From positions 61,451,411-61,515,410 of the forward strand of contig CM017557.1 of the NCBI GenBank assembly GCA_007844125.1: DNA of 64,000 nucleotides, written 5' to 3'. A program made the translations under genes and the position numbers. Of this stretch, positions 49,712 through 62,775 are shown in pieces. Under the pieces are notes generated by a model, which did not search any database, was not told where the DNA came from, and saw nothing but the letters and a program-made list of their open reading frames with translations. This DNA comes from Sinonovacula constricta (lineage: Eukaryota > Mollusca > Bivalvia > Cardiida > Solecurtidae). The stretch's first letter is position 1, and each line of letters opens with the position of its first letter.

Positions 49712-52700
49712 ATAAAAGAAAAAAAAAAGAGAAAAAAACTTTTAAAATACTTATCTTAGAGTCTTGTTTAAATTGTGGAAAAGATGGATTAAAAAAATCT
49801 CCACCTAGACAGTAGACACTGCAAATGTTTAAAAACCTTGAAAAAAAAATGAAACAGCGAACGAATACGAAAGCCTCCATCATCATAAACTAGTTCTAAG
49901 TGAAACATTATTGTTGAAAGGCCTCTAATTATGAGGGTTTCTTGGTAAAAATCCGGTCTTAAAACCAAATTAATGCTGTAGTGGTCATTGTGGCACTGAC
50001 AGGGAGGAGTTTTAAAAGCCTGGTGAGGAAGTTTTTCTGAGGAACAGCCCTAGTAAAGTCGCCTAACAAGCTTTCTAGGGTTGCCTTGTCACTTCTTGTT
50101 AAATCATTGGTTATTGCTGGACAGTCTGCGTTGACAAGGATACCAAGTCTGCTTTCAGGAGAATTCTCTTGACAATGTGAGGGAATCTGCACCTAAGTTT
50201 TTGAGGAAGAGATATCCTGGACAATGAGAGTTGATCTGCTACTAAGGAACCAGTACGGATAAGTTGATACACAATGTACAATGTATAATGTACAGGAAAC
50301 ATTGCAAGGTTCCATGTCCTGAAAGCTTGGTTGGAGGCTATAAAACCTTTGGATTTGAGATTATTAAAAAAAAATGATTGGATAGATTTGGGTTTGTACA
50401 AGAAATCCAACCAGTCAGTTTATCAGAATCTTTGTTGACTCACATTCTTTACCTCTCATTTTTGGCATAGTGTTTTATTTAAATAGTTGTAGCTTTTATT
50501 TTGTGTATTTCATTTACTTCTTAGAGAAAACTTTATTTTGTGTGTATTCTTTAATTTTTTTTACATGTATAACATTATATTATTAATAATTTAATTATGA
50601 TTTCTATCAAAATAGGGTTTGGAGAAGAAAATGTAAGCATGAGCAATTTCTGTTGCCAAGTAATGTTAGTTTCTATGATGAAATACAAATTTATCTTGAG
50701 AATCTCTCAGTCCCCCTCTTCTCAATCTCTAGCTCTCTGTGAAAGAATAATGTCTTATAGAAATATAAAAGGAGAAATTCCTCTCCTTATTTTTCAGTCT
50801 CACAGACTGGACTCCTGCTATATTCTTAACTGTGACTGTTGACTGTCATCTGAACAGACATTGAACCAGTCTTCATTTCTCTCATCGCCTCCAACACTGT
50901 CTATTGTTTTAGCAATTATTCCAAATGCTGGATAATGCCGTCAATGGCTATTCAAATTAAGGTTAGGCTACACAGGGAATGTCAATTCCTAAATATATTG
51001 ATTGTCTGACAGGGTTGCCATGTCTTTCACCAAACTGAAAGAGTACTAACTGGTGGATTTAGACAGTAGAGCAACAGGGAAAATGGGGGAGAAAAATTAA
51101 TGGGAACGTTTTTGAGATGATAAGTCAAATACTTAAATACTGCATAGACTTTTATTTCTTTGATTTTTTTTTCTGTTGTGAAAATCTTGACTGTGTAGTC
51201 ATGTTATTTTCTGTAAACAAGACACAGAACAAAAAAGAAAGCTTTTTAAGAACATAGTTGACCAAAAAAAACACTGCTTTGAAAATAAGGTATTAGATAA
51301 AAAAAATTAGAAATCAAATTTCAGACCCTTCTCTTCTTTTCTTACATTGTAAGAAATATAAAAAAATTCTCAACAAACTAAAACCCCCACTTTAAACCTT
51401 TTAAATTTTCTTCTCAAAAAACACATACTTCAGTGCTTTTTCCAGCACTGGGCTGTGTTTGCAGAGATAATTTTCTGACTCGAGCCTCCATTGGGCCTCC
51501 CAGGGTGCTTGTTTCCACCCAGTGAGTTTGAAGCATTATTATTCATACTACATGTCATCTTCAGCTGCTTCCATCACTGGGAGACTCACTGGGCATGCCC
51601 AGACACGAGGTACCCCAACTTCCTGTTTCCTGTCACATGATCACCCACTTCCTGAAAACTTACAGAATTCACGGCTGCATAGACCTAAGATTTTAATGAC
51701 ATGTCAAAAACAGAAAGTTGTTTTCGCGGTACATGGAGAAAAAAGGAGAAAACCAGTAATTGTCCAATTGTTCCATGTGATTATATAAGCTGAATTGTGT
51801 AACGGCTTATATGGCATTTTGAACTGGTGGTGATATTTGTGGCTGCCGACAGGTTAGCTTGTAATGGACATTAGATTGTAATTTAACTTGCAGTATAATT
51901 TTATTATGTATTTGGCATATAACTTAATTGACATTTTTGGTCACATAGATGAAATTATTAAATATTTATGAAAACTTGTGTCAGTCTTTTCTACATAAAA
52001 TCAAAATTATACAACCATGCAATTTCTTATATTTGCTAATTTACCAGATAAAAATACTAACCAGAGTATATGATTTACTCTATAAATATATACGAGTGCA
52101 ACTGAAAAGACCCACCGTCTCCTATTCTGCTGCATGCTCCAATATTCCATATAAAGAAAAGATGTATCTTGTACTATATATCCTATATTTCTTATCCACA
52201 TCCTATGCTGTTGGTACTATCTAATCAAGAAGACTGAAATGGGTACCAGCATTGTAAAATTTGGCAGACAAATAAAAAAGTCAGCACCAAAAATATTTCT
52301 CCTATCAATCTGTCGCTGTAATGCTCCCATTTTTGTTTTAAGTTAAAATTCCAGTAAGCCCTGGTGCCAAGAGACTATCAACAAAGTGGGGGGCATCATG
52401 CTCAGGGGTGGCTGCATGTTTATGCCGAAATAAATTGATTCCCATCCTCAACACTCACACTCTAATTACCTATGTACGATGTGGAATGTAATGGAGACTT
52501 ATCCTGTTATGCCACAAATTTGTTCTAAATCCACCAGCTTCCTAAAACTGCTAACCTTTCACATCATAATGGCGACCTCATGTTCATGTATTTTCCTAAA
52601 ATTTTCCCCTATCAGTGTTAGAATCTGACTGATAAGCTGCGGATTATTTTGCTGTTTTCTAAACACATTGTTGATATACCAATCTTGTAAAGTGTTAAGT

Positions 52701-55162
52701 TAGAAAACTGTTACAATAAACAGTAGTTTTAAAACCATTTCACAAGTCGCCTAGGTTCAAATTTTATTTTATTTCCAAATTTTAGTTTTATCGTCTACTT
52801 GGGAGTTTTATAGTTGTAGAAAATCATAACAGCAGCAGGTTTTCAAATTACCAGTTTTATTTCTCTGCACACATCTGCACAGTGTTTAAATACGCGTCTC
52901 GGCTCGTGTCATTATTTTATTGCATTATTTGGCAATGAAGTCGAAACTACTCTGAACATTTTATATCAAGAGCCCTTTAGAAGTGAATAAAAAAGATTAT
53001 TGCTTACTAAATACCTAAAAACCTCTAATGACACTAACAGTATTTATAGGATATTACGATAACCCATTTTACTTGAGCTTTTATAATTATAGACATCATC
53101 CAAAATGAACATAATGTAATATATTCTTGGCTTAAAATTGGTCTCATTTATAAGTCCTACTGCAGAGATTCTGTTACCAGGTACATATATATGAAAGCTT
53201 AAGGGTGTTCTGCTACATAAATGTAAATCTTAGAAGATTTGTTACTATGCTATTTGGCAATATTAACTGCACTTAGTTGACGATGCTAAGGATAACTGTA
53301 TGAGATTTTATCCGTCAGTTACATCTAGATCTATGTATGATTTGTGATACATAAATAAAGGTGCTTGTTCTAAAGAAAGTAGAGGATATAGAATGTGTTC
53401 CATTGTTCTGATGATTGTACATGTAATTAATATTCTATTCAAGAAGGTGTTTATGGTTTTCTAACAAACATGTGAATTCAGACTAGAAAGTATTTAAAGG
53501 CAATATGGCCTAAAATGTGTGTGCGTGTGTTTTTAAATTTCTATAAAATATTTACTTTACCAAAAATGTGTTGTTGTTTATTTCTCTAGCTTCATTTGAA
53601 TGTTTATGTGCATTATTAAAACTACTATAAGCATGAAGCATAAATTTAAATATTAACCCTTTACTTGAGGGAAACACTATTCACCCCATTAATACAAAAC
53701 ATTCCTCCTCGTAATTTTCAGAAAGTAAAGGGGTAAAAAATCGTTTGGAAAGTTCATTTTAATGAAATGTTGAGAATTTTAATCACAGATATGTACTAAA
53801 ATAAACAATCTTCCAAGAAAAAATTCTTTGAAAAAAAAAAAAAGAAAGACAATCATTCATTTAGAAAATAAAAAAAAAGGTATCCCAGGATCATCTTATG
53901 CAGGGTGGAACACATCAGCATGTGTAAACAAGCAACTGACATTTTGTAACGTTCAGGTTATTTCTCTAGTGCAGAGATTATTACCTGAGAGTCGTTAAAT
54001 ATGGTGACATATTAATGGCCGTTTAATAGACATTTTGTAGAGCCAGTATGCAGCCCTAGGAGACTGGTACCATGCAATCCACACGCGTCTCAAGGGGCGG
54101 TGATTGAACCATGTGATCAGCCTGAAGGGTGAACGAGAGACGAAGGAGAGAGCAAGATGAGATTGGGGTCACCCCAGTTATGATATGAACATAGGAACAT
54201 TACACAATTGACCTACAGTTTTATGGTCATGGTTATTATGATTTTTATAGCACCCCTTCTCTCTCTGTTTTAGGAGTTTACAATGAAGGATGAATATGAC
54301 TAAAGTTTCTATATTATGATGTTATTGCGTGCTTAAGTAGTAGGAAAAATATGCTGTTGTTGATAGCGATGGTGTGGTTGTGGTGGAAAAGTGGTTGTAG
54401 TTATAGTTCTTTTTTGCTTTATTTTTTTGTAATGTGTTTAAAAATGCGCTTGTATGTCATATCTGTCATGCCACATTTGATATTAAGGCATCTAAAAAAT
54501 GTTATGTTAAAACAAAAAGCAGTGATTTTTTTACCCAAAACTGCATTTTTGAAATAAAATTTGGCTTTTACATATTTATTTTTGTTACAAATATATGGAT
54601 TTTGTAATATTCACACAATTCTTTTCTCTCAGACAAGTGTATGGTTGCTTAATAGAAAGACACGTAACATATTTTCTGGAAATTTATGTGGAGCATTCAT
54701 AAAAATAAAAATGGCATCTTAACAGTCAAGCACTAAATGTCTTAACAGAACACTCATAACCCGTAGTTATGAGGTGATTTCATAGGGGAGCTCTGTGTTT
54801 ATTTAGATTTTACAGCTCTCTGAATGGGAGTTTCTGCGAAAGGCTTCTGTTACTACAATACAAACATCCCACAATGGTTTTCAGCCTTGTTTTGTTTCCA
54901 CTTCCTGTTTTATGGTTATAGCAATCTCATAAATAGCTCAAAACAAGAAACATTATAAATTGTACAATTTATGCTTAGCACCTTAACGCCTTTTTTAAAG
55001 CTTTGTCTTCACACTTCGGTAGAATGTTTGGCTAAAGGGATAAATATATACCGATTGGGATTTAACCCTTGGAAAACAAATTCAGGATATTTCCTTAACA
55101 ACGAGTTTTAGGATTTTACCCTTTAAAAAAGAGTGGAGGGATTTAAGAAAAAAGTAGTTTTT

Positions 55163-55345
55163 AAGTGGCTGTGGTCTAGTGCTTAAGATGCTGGACTCCG
55201 GATTAGAGGGTCCTAGGTTTGAACACTGGAACTGACAACAAAACGTTAGTCGATGAGCAAGACAGTTTACAGTACATTGTGCCAGGTACTCCTCACCTTG
55301 AAATGGCCAAGCAAGAGGGATTAATATAAGTAGGAAGAACTTGTT
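55163..55345 (+). mobile_element. tRNA-derived SINE-like element (family D)
   Basis: AAGTGGCTGTGGTCTAGTGC (A-box type) is followed by CCTAGGTTTGAACACTGG (B-box type) at tRNA-like spacing, and then by an AT-balanced body. The tRNA fold is imperfect, so a SINE head is more likely than a tRNA gene. No second copy is obvious in the window. Confidence 0.6.
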
Positions 55346-55899
55346 TCCCAATCGACAATAAAATAATAAGGTTTAAGTGTAAAAGATTGTCAGGTGATAG
55401 GTCTTGCAAAGCAGAAAACATTCTTATCTTTAATTGGACTCATTTTATGTTTTTTGCTTTGTGCATGCAGTATCAATTAGCAAGTTTTAAATAGGCATAA
55501 AGATGTTTCCTATGATAGTATTTGTGTATAGTATAAACAATTCAAATTAGTGCTGGGGTAATTGAGAAGCTAGAAAAAATAGACCCAACCTAATGGTACA
55601 AAACTGGCAGGAGTAAAACTGTGTTTTCTGGAATAAATTTGAAATAGGAGACACAATTATAAGGCTGGGGTCTGAAAGTTTTGGGAATAATTTTTTGCCA
55701 CCCACCCCAGCTCCTCCAGTTTGTAAATTAGTTGGCACCTTCCCCCTGACTTCCTTCATTCAGTTACCATGGTAACTGAAAATTAAAATAGTGATAAGGA
55801 TCCATGGCAGTGTTAAAGTGAAACCAGATCTGTTTCCAGGGCCCAGGACCCTATTTCTATCCTATAGTGAGTAGGGCCCTGATCCTCTCCCACTTGTTG

Positions 55900-55945
55900 A
55901 ACTGTAGCAAATGGTGCAGAGCCTGATCAGCACTGTAGCATGATA
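55900..55945 (-). repeat. Dispersed repeat family B copy, minus strand
   Basis: The reverse complement reads GTGCTGATCAGGCTCTGCAC then CATTTGCTACAG, matching the family core. It is the only copy seen on the minus strand. Confidence 0.55.
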
Positions 55946-57082
55946 TAAATTTGTTTTAACAGATTTGTAATATCTGTACTAACTAATATATACCTAAAGT
56001 AGATGGAAAGTTGGTATAATGTATCAGTTTTAACCTGAAACCATATCAAAGCATCTGATTGGTCTGATTTGAGAAACAGTACAATATTGACCAATCAGAA
56101 ACTTGAAAACAGTGTCTGACATGTGATTAAAGTTTGTCTAACTTGGATTCAGATCACGAATACCAGAAGTTTTTGTTTGTTTTAGTCTCTGACCATTAAG
56201 ATTATAATTACAACACATGTTAAAATAAAGACTACTTTACAAAAAGATTTAAGTAAAATATTGAAATATAATTGTCATTTAAGTTACATGTAGTCAATAT
56301 TGATAAAAAATACACTTAATAGTGGACAGAATTTAAAGTACTTTCCTTCATTTTAAGTTGATGTTAGTATTTTGAAACTGGAGTACAGATTTCAAATGCA
56401 GCAAAATGCTTAGATAAGGAAAACTATGTCATACTTTTTAGGGCTTTTCCAAATGTTATTGGATAATCATACTAAATAATGTTTGTTCCAATTACACAAT
56501 GTTCTCAGTTATTTAATCTTGGTCCATTAGACCTTGATCTCTTTCATAATGGATTCACTCACTGATTGATGGAGAGGTTTGTACAGTCATGTCTAAAGTT
56601 GTCTAAATGTTCACACATCTTGTTTAGTCTAAAACTACCTCAAATTATTCATAAAAGAGGCATTCAAAATGAAAGGAATGACAAGGACACTTGCCCTGTG
56701 TGTGTACTACAGGAATTTCAATAATCTATATGTTAATCCATGGCACCATGACATACAGCTTAAACCTGTCAAAGTGAAATAGACATTTTCTTGAAAATGG
56801 ATAACGACAGGCAATATAATAAGCAACCAATCAGATGATGTAGTTTTTGGCAAGTTAATTGCATGTTTTGTATGTTTTTATACAAAAGGACAACAATCAT
56901 TGTTAAAAAAGATATTGTTTTACTTCTAGAACATTAACTTATGAATCATTTATCAGTCTATTGTTACTTGACGATAGAATTTGTATATCTTTTTGCTAAT
57001 GGAATATGGTTTAAGTTAAATGAATATCTCAGGCAATTTAGCAATTTTACCATTATTAATGATAAGGGGAAGATGCTTGAGT

Positions 57083-57160
57083 GCTGGCTTGGGTAGAAGC
57101 ACCAGCACACAATAAATATTTTATATGCAAAAGTTCTTGCTTCGGAACAAAAAAAATATC
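57083..57160 (-). mobile_element. SINE-like fragment (family A), degraded
   Basis: On the minus strand it reads TGTGCTGGTGCTTCTACCCA, matching the distal body (GTGCACTGGTGGTTCTACCC) of the copy at 37767-38012. The tRNA-like head is not recognisable. Confidence 0.5.
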
Positions 57161-58679
57161 TTTGCCAATTTGGGGTTTTGACTCTCATTAGCGATGCTGA
57201 GCGGCTGTAAGTCAGTAAGTCACCTTTGGGATTCTTTAATCTTCATGTATTCTCCTTCATTTCTAAAAAAAATCCTTATATTTCCACCTATTATATATTT
57301 GAAGATGATGTCATTGGTTAGGTCTAGGTCTCTAACTAAATGCATTTATTGCCTGAGAGACACAAACTAGCTGGCCAAAATGGCACCTTTGGATATTGAA
57401 CTTTAATTATGAATTTTCTTGATATTATAAAGTAATTTTCTATATTATGCCTATATTATGCCTAGAGATTATGGTAACTTTGATCTTTTTTGGTATTGAA
57501 CTGAAAAGCAGTGAAGGAGTGATAAACTTTGAACAATATGGCCACTGGCACCTCTGAGTTTGACAAACTATGATATTTAATCAGCTGTCTGTAACTACCA
57601 AGATCACATGACCTTGACTGACACACTGGTATTTTCATGACCACCCCAAAGCCTCAAACCCCAATTAAACCAATGTGGTGCCCAATTAGTAAGGTGAGCT
57701 TTCTGGGTTGTGGCATTTTGTTGACCTGCCATTGTTTGTTTTTCAACAAGTGCAACAACAAAGCTGCAAAGGAGCATGTATGTCGACTGCTAGCTGTCAG
57801 ATAACAGGGTGTTTCAAAACAATATATTTTTTTAAATACATTGCTGCAACACAATAAGGGTCAGTAGCACACATTCAGATATTTTGTTGCAGAAAGACCC
57901 CAGACAAATATCTGAGTAGACTCACTCTACACTGCTTTTAAAAATTCATATGATTTTTTTGATTTTCTTTAAAACAGTTTTAAATATTTTTAATCACATG
58001 CATTTTTGGCATATAATTATATAACCTAAATTGAACTAGTCTTAAAATAAACCCTTAGTTGGGTTGATGCAGCTGAAGATAAAAAGGAATAATTGTGAAT
58101 GCTTTAAAAAGGTGTAAAGTGGCATATGAGGGTTGAAATACTAATTGTGCCAGATACTGCTATAAGTTTAAAATGGTACATTAAAGGTAACATCATTGAC
58201 AAATTACACAAAAGGGATACCTTCATGAAGCGGACAGTATTATTATCCTTTGATTTGCAATTGAAAATGTTTGTATACCTTACTCATGTTGTTTTATAAG
58301 ATACATTTAAGGTTTTATTTATAAGAAAGTGTATTTATGATATTTAATTGTGTTTTTTCCCCTCTAATGCAGAATTCATGTATAACAAAGTAAGAAGAAT
58401 TTAAAAAAGATACAGTTCTGGTTAACATGCAAAAAATGTATTTGATTTTATGGTTAGCATAATAAAAAAAATTGTATAGCAATTTATGATTAACATCCAT
58501 TTCAATGTATTATACATAATCTACATTTAAGATGCAGGCAGCATCTTTTTGTCATTTTCTTTTTCAAGTGGAATCTTTTAAGCATTGTTCAGGCGACACA
58601 GGACTTGCTTTTAATCTTCTAAATACTAAACACAGCGATTTTCTTCATTTTCTTTCAAAAAAAATCTCTGTTTGTGCAA

Positions 58680-59110
58680 GTCAAGTGCCCAGGGGTACAT
58701 GGCATTGTTCCCCCATCTGCAGCTAGTTTGTGTGAAAATGCCGCAGCCACACCCAGTCAAATGAGCATTCAAGGGTCAGCTTGAAGCCTGCAAAAAGGAT
58801 GACAGACAGTTCGGAACCTGCTCATACTGGGCCATAATGAGTTAATGTGCGCTGACTATGGAGGGAGTGGTCCTGAATGGCATTATGGGACAAATGGCAA
58901 GTGGACACACGGTGGACAATCCAGGTGTGACAATAGAGCCAGGGTGACTGGAGAGAGGGGTTATTATAAACGCATCAGTTTCAATGGTGGCCGTTAAGCA
59001 CCATTTAGTAAGAGATACAAAAACGCCATCCCCTGTCAGCCAGCATTACGTCCTGATGACAATAGATGCAACGAGCGAAATGTTTGATATCGTGAAAAGG
59101 CAGCAGAGAG
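58680..59110. other. GC-richer, non-repetitive intronic stretch (candidate regulatory element)
   Basis: This roughly 430-base stretch is clearly less AT-rich than its surroundings, with no simple repeats or SINE boxes. It carries GGATGACAGACAG (TGACAG), GTGACAATAG, GATGACAATAGATG and TAATGAGTTAAT (homeodomain-type) motifs. No open frame with splice borders is convincing, so I list it as possibly conserved non-coding DNA. Confidence 0.3.
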
Positions 59111-59380
59111 AATGAGAAAAAAAATGGCCCCAACCAATTTTTGACTTTCTTTTTCAATTATCCTAGCCTGGTCTTGCCTGAAGAAAATTGAACAAAGATA
59201 GGGTTTAAATTAAAGGGCAGACACAATTTGATGATCAACCAAATACCTGGATTGTTCAGTGGGGTCTCGTCGAAAGGACCATGTCGCCTGTTATGAAACA
59301 GTGAATGACAACCTTCACTTTGCATTTTGTAATGTCAGTTTGGCCCTCTTAAAATTGCCTTGCCATTTTCAATTGAACAA

Positions 59381-59465
59381 TGTGTCTACAACGCTGTTAT
59401 TCTATAAGCATAATTTAAAAAAAAAATACTTGTGTACAATGCTGTTATTCATAAGTGTAATTTTG
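59381..59465. repeat. 50-bp tandem duplication
   Basis: TGTGTCTACAACGCTGTTAT at 59381 and TGTGTACAATGCTGTTATTC at 59431 begin two copies that continue with ATAAGCATAATTT and ATAAGTGTAATTTT. Confidence 0.8.
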
Positions 59466-62203
59466 AAGAAGAAAAAAATGGCAAATAAATGTTCAGCATT
59501 TTTATGATGTTCTGTAAGTAGGGGATATGTTTTGATCACTTTGCATCCAGAAAGGGACAAGCTGATATTAAACTCAATGACTGTTTAGTTACTAGGACAA
59601 GATGAAGACAAAATGCATTTGTTTATCGTATCGTGTCAATTTTCAAGAGTGTTGCTAAATGGGTTGAATTAAGGTCAGCGACCCTCCGATTCTCCTTGGT
59701 ATTTTCAAGTAGCCGTCTATAATATATTTTGAGAAGATGCCCATGGCATGTTGCTAATGTATTGTAATTACTAAAAAGGAGAAAAAAGTAAATTTTGTTT
59801 ATCTCCATGAAGTGTTTTGGGATTAATGGCATGACAAATCGAATGATTTGAAGCAGTCGTCTAGAAACAAAATCCACGGTGTATTATAAATATGAACAAA
59901 TTGATTGTTAACCAGTGACAAATGTTAGAGGGCTCTTCATCATCAGTTTGCATTCTGATCTATCTTGTCATCTCATTTACTTTCGAGGAATCAGTTAAAT
60001 GATTTGTTTATTTGAGATAAATGCTGTGTTTACAGAACTTGGAGATAAATTTACTGCTTTTATTTATCAACATGTTTCACCTTTTTGTCGTGGTTGTATT
60101 ACCCAGCTGACAATCTTGTGTCAAAGGTTTTGCTGTCATCTCGTGCTTACTCAGCCAATCAAATCAGGCTTACAAGGACTTGGACTGGTTTTAGGTTTCA
60201 TTATAAATTTACCACAGAAGATGCTGTTTTTAAAAGGAAAAGACTGAGTACCCTTCAATAAAAAAAGCTAACAGTCACCCCAGCTATTATATGGCTTCAT
60301 CTCAGATTCATCCTTAATTAATTGTACATGCTCACTTATTGTATGCATACAATTTACTAACATGAAAGTTGTTTAAGAATATGTGCACTTCTATATTGTG
60401 GTATGTGCATACAAGTATAGAACATTATTCAGTTGTGCAGCTCTTCTTCATTCAGTACATCTTCCTCAACTTTTAAATAAGAGTAAATTATAACAGATGC
60501 ATTGATAATGCAATTTAATGTACTAGCAAATTATATTCAGATAATGTTTAAGGTAATTTGTTATGACCCTTGAAAGTTTTTGACTTTATAATCTGCAAAC
60601 TGTTAGTTAACAGGTTCATGTATTAGCTCTTTAACTCATGTTTTAGTTATAATCATCTTCTTCTGCATTATACACTGTTTTCCGTTGTTTCCGAAAACAT
60701 GAAACCCAGATTAATATGTAAGTATGCCATTTTTGAAAAATCAATGTCAAGATTACAATATCCCACTTTAGAAAACACAGATTTAAAAAGTTTAAAGATT
60801 TTTAGGTAAATTTGTATATATAGGTGAAGACAAGAAAAATCGTAAGTGCTATTAAAATATTTCCATCCAACATATCCGTGGTTATGCAGTGCAATTTTGC
60901 TATTACTTTTACTTCATGACTTTTGTTGTCATTTTATGATACTAATAAATAAGATTTTTTTTTATTGTGTGATCAAGAAAAGTGTTTAAAGCATGACTCA
61001 ACAATGCTGGGACATCAGCCATTTAAATACTCGAAGCTAGCAAACACTTAAAATTGTAATTTGTACCTCCCCAGGGTTTTTTATCTCCCTATGATCAGAT
61101 AAGATAGATACGATCACTTGATTAGGATTTAAGGTTTCGCAGTCATTAAATCTCAACATTAATGAAATATAAGGGTAAACAGATAGGTAATATACTGGCA
61201 GCTTAATTGGTTTCAATAATGATAAGTCATTAAATTTAAATCCTTTTACTCGAGCGTTTTGTTTGCATTCAAAGCAGGGTAGGCACAATGTCTATCACGG
61301 TTACACAAATTCTTTAGTTTAATTTAACACTGTAGATAAAAGTAGTAAACATTTCATGAATTTGTAACAAAATTACTAGTATACTAAATAAGATGTAAAA
61401 ATGTTTGTTAAAAAAAGGTGTGGGACCCTCGACAAAGCGGTAAAAATCTTCAATGTAATTAAAAGTAGAAACCTGGTATAGATTCCTCTTTAAATGTATA
61501 GACACTATTACCAACAAAGTAAAAAGCAACAGATACCTGCCTTTAACATGCAGACCATTGAAGCCGAATGGTATGATAAGAGCAGGTATATTTCATGGAT
61601 TTATATGGAGTGCTGACTATCAATGAAGTTGTACATTGTCTCAAGCCAACTACACCCTATTGTCTTGGATGTCTGATGGAATGTTTAGATAATACCATCC
61701 ATTTATCTACAATCAACCCCAAGACACTCTATCTCTGTGTATGTCAGTCATTCCATTGATAAGTTTTTGAGATAATTTATTCAAACAATGAGGCGGGACC
61801 GTTAGAGCTGTTCTTCTGTGTGTTTCGGAGCATTTTTTATTCCTCGCTGATGGGTCGTGTGCCAAAATTGATGAAATGCGACATTCTATCCCCATTCTAT
61901 CGCTATGTCAAGTCATTTGTTTCCGGTGACCTTAAACGATGACCTACTGAACACAGCTGATAATATGTTGTCTTGTTGCAATGTCATTGAGACAATATTG
62001 ATATAGTGATTATCTACGAAGGACTTAGACAATGTGAAGTTTAAAGTTATCCTTATTATGTTAATAGGTTAGAACTCAGAACAGGGACCATGCATTGTAC
62101 AGTTAAATAGTCATATCATGCATGCATTTGTTTTATGAAATAATTCCTACGTTTATGTCCAGGATTCATATTTCTTTGTCAAAGATGATGTTTTGTCATG
62201 AAA

Positions 62204-62417
62204 TAATGATCATATGTCAAACAATCTTTTTTATATATTTTTTTATTATATGAAATAACTTTATATTTTCAAATATTGTTCATAATTATCCTTTATTGTT
62301 ATAAAATAACTAATGATCATATGTCAAACAATCTTTTTTATATATTTTTTTATTTTATGAAATAACTTTATATTTCAAATATTGTTCATAATTATCCTTT
62401 ATTGTTATAAAATAACT
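62204..62417. repeat. ~107-bp tandem duplication, nearly identical copies
   Basis: TAATGATCATATGTCAAACA begins copies at 62204 and 62311. They differ by only a base or two across about 107 bases, so this is a recent duplication or possibly an assembly join. Confidence 0.92.
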
Positions 62418-62639
62418 ATATTCTTTATAATTTTTTCTTAATAACAGTGCTACATGTATTCCTTTGTCATTAAAATAGAATATTCATTGTCAGCCATCTT
62501 TATCATCTCTAAAATTAATTGCTTATGACATAGTATGCTGTTTAAATCATAAAACTAAGAACAAAAAAACAAAACAAAAAAATTAACATAAAAGAAATGC
62601 TTTTCTTCTGTTTTCTTTTTTACATAAATAACAAAAAAA

Positions 62640-62775
62640 AGGGTTACCATGACATAAATAGCAGTACAAAGATGGATAAAAAGGGGGCACAATACAAACA
62701 CAATTTTTAGCTTCGGTACATAAATAACCCACAAAAATGGTAACCATGGCAATAACAACCGTACAAAGATGGGGA
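62640..62775. repeat. Imperfect ~97-bp spaced repeat
   Basis: GGTTACCATGACATAAATAG with GTACAAAGATGG at about 62642 is repeated as GGTAACCATGGCAATAACAA with GTACAAAGATGG at about 62739. It is non-coding by any evidence I can see. Confidence 0.6.
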
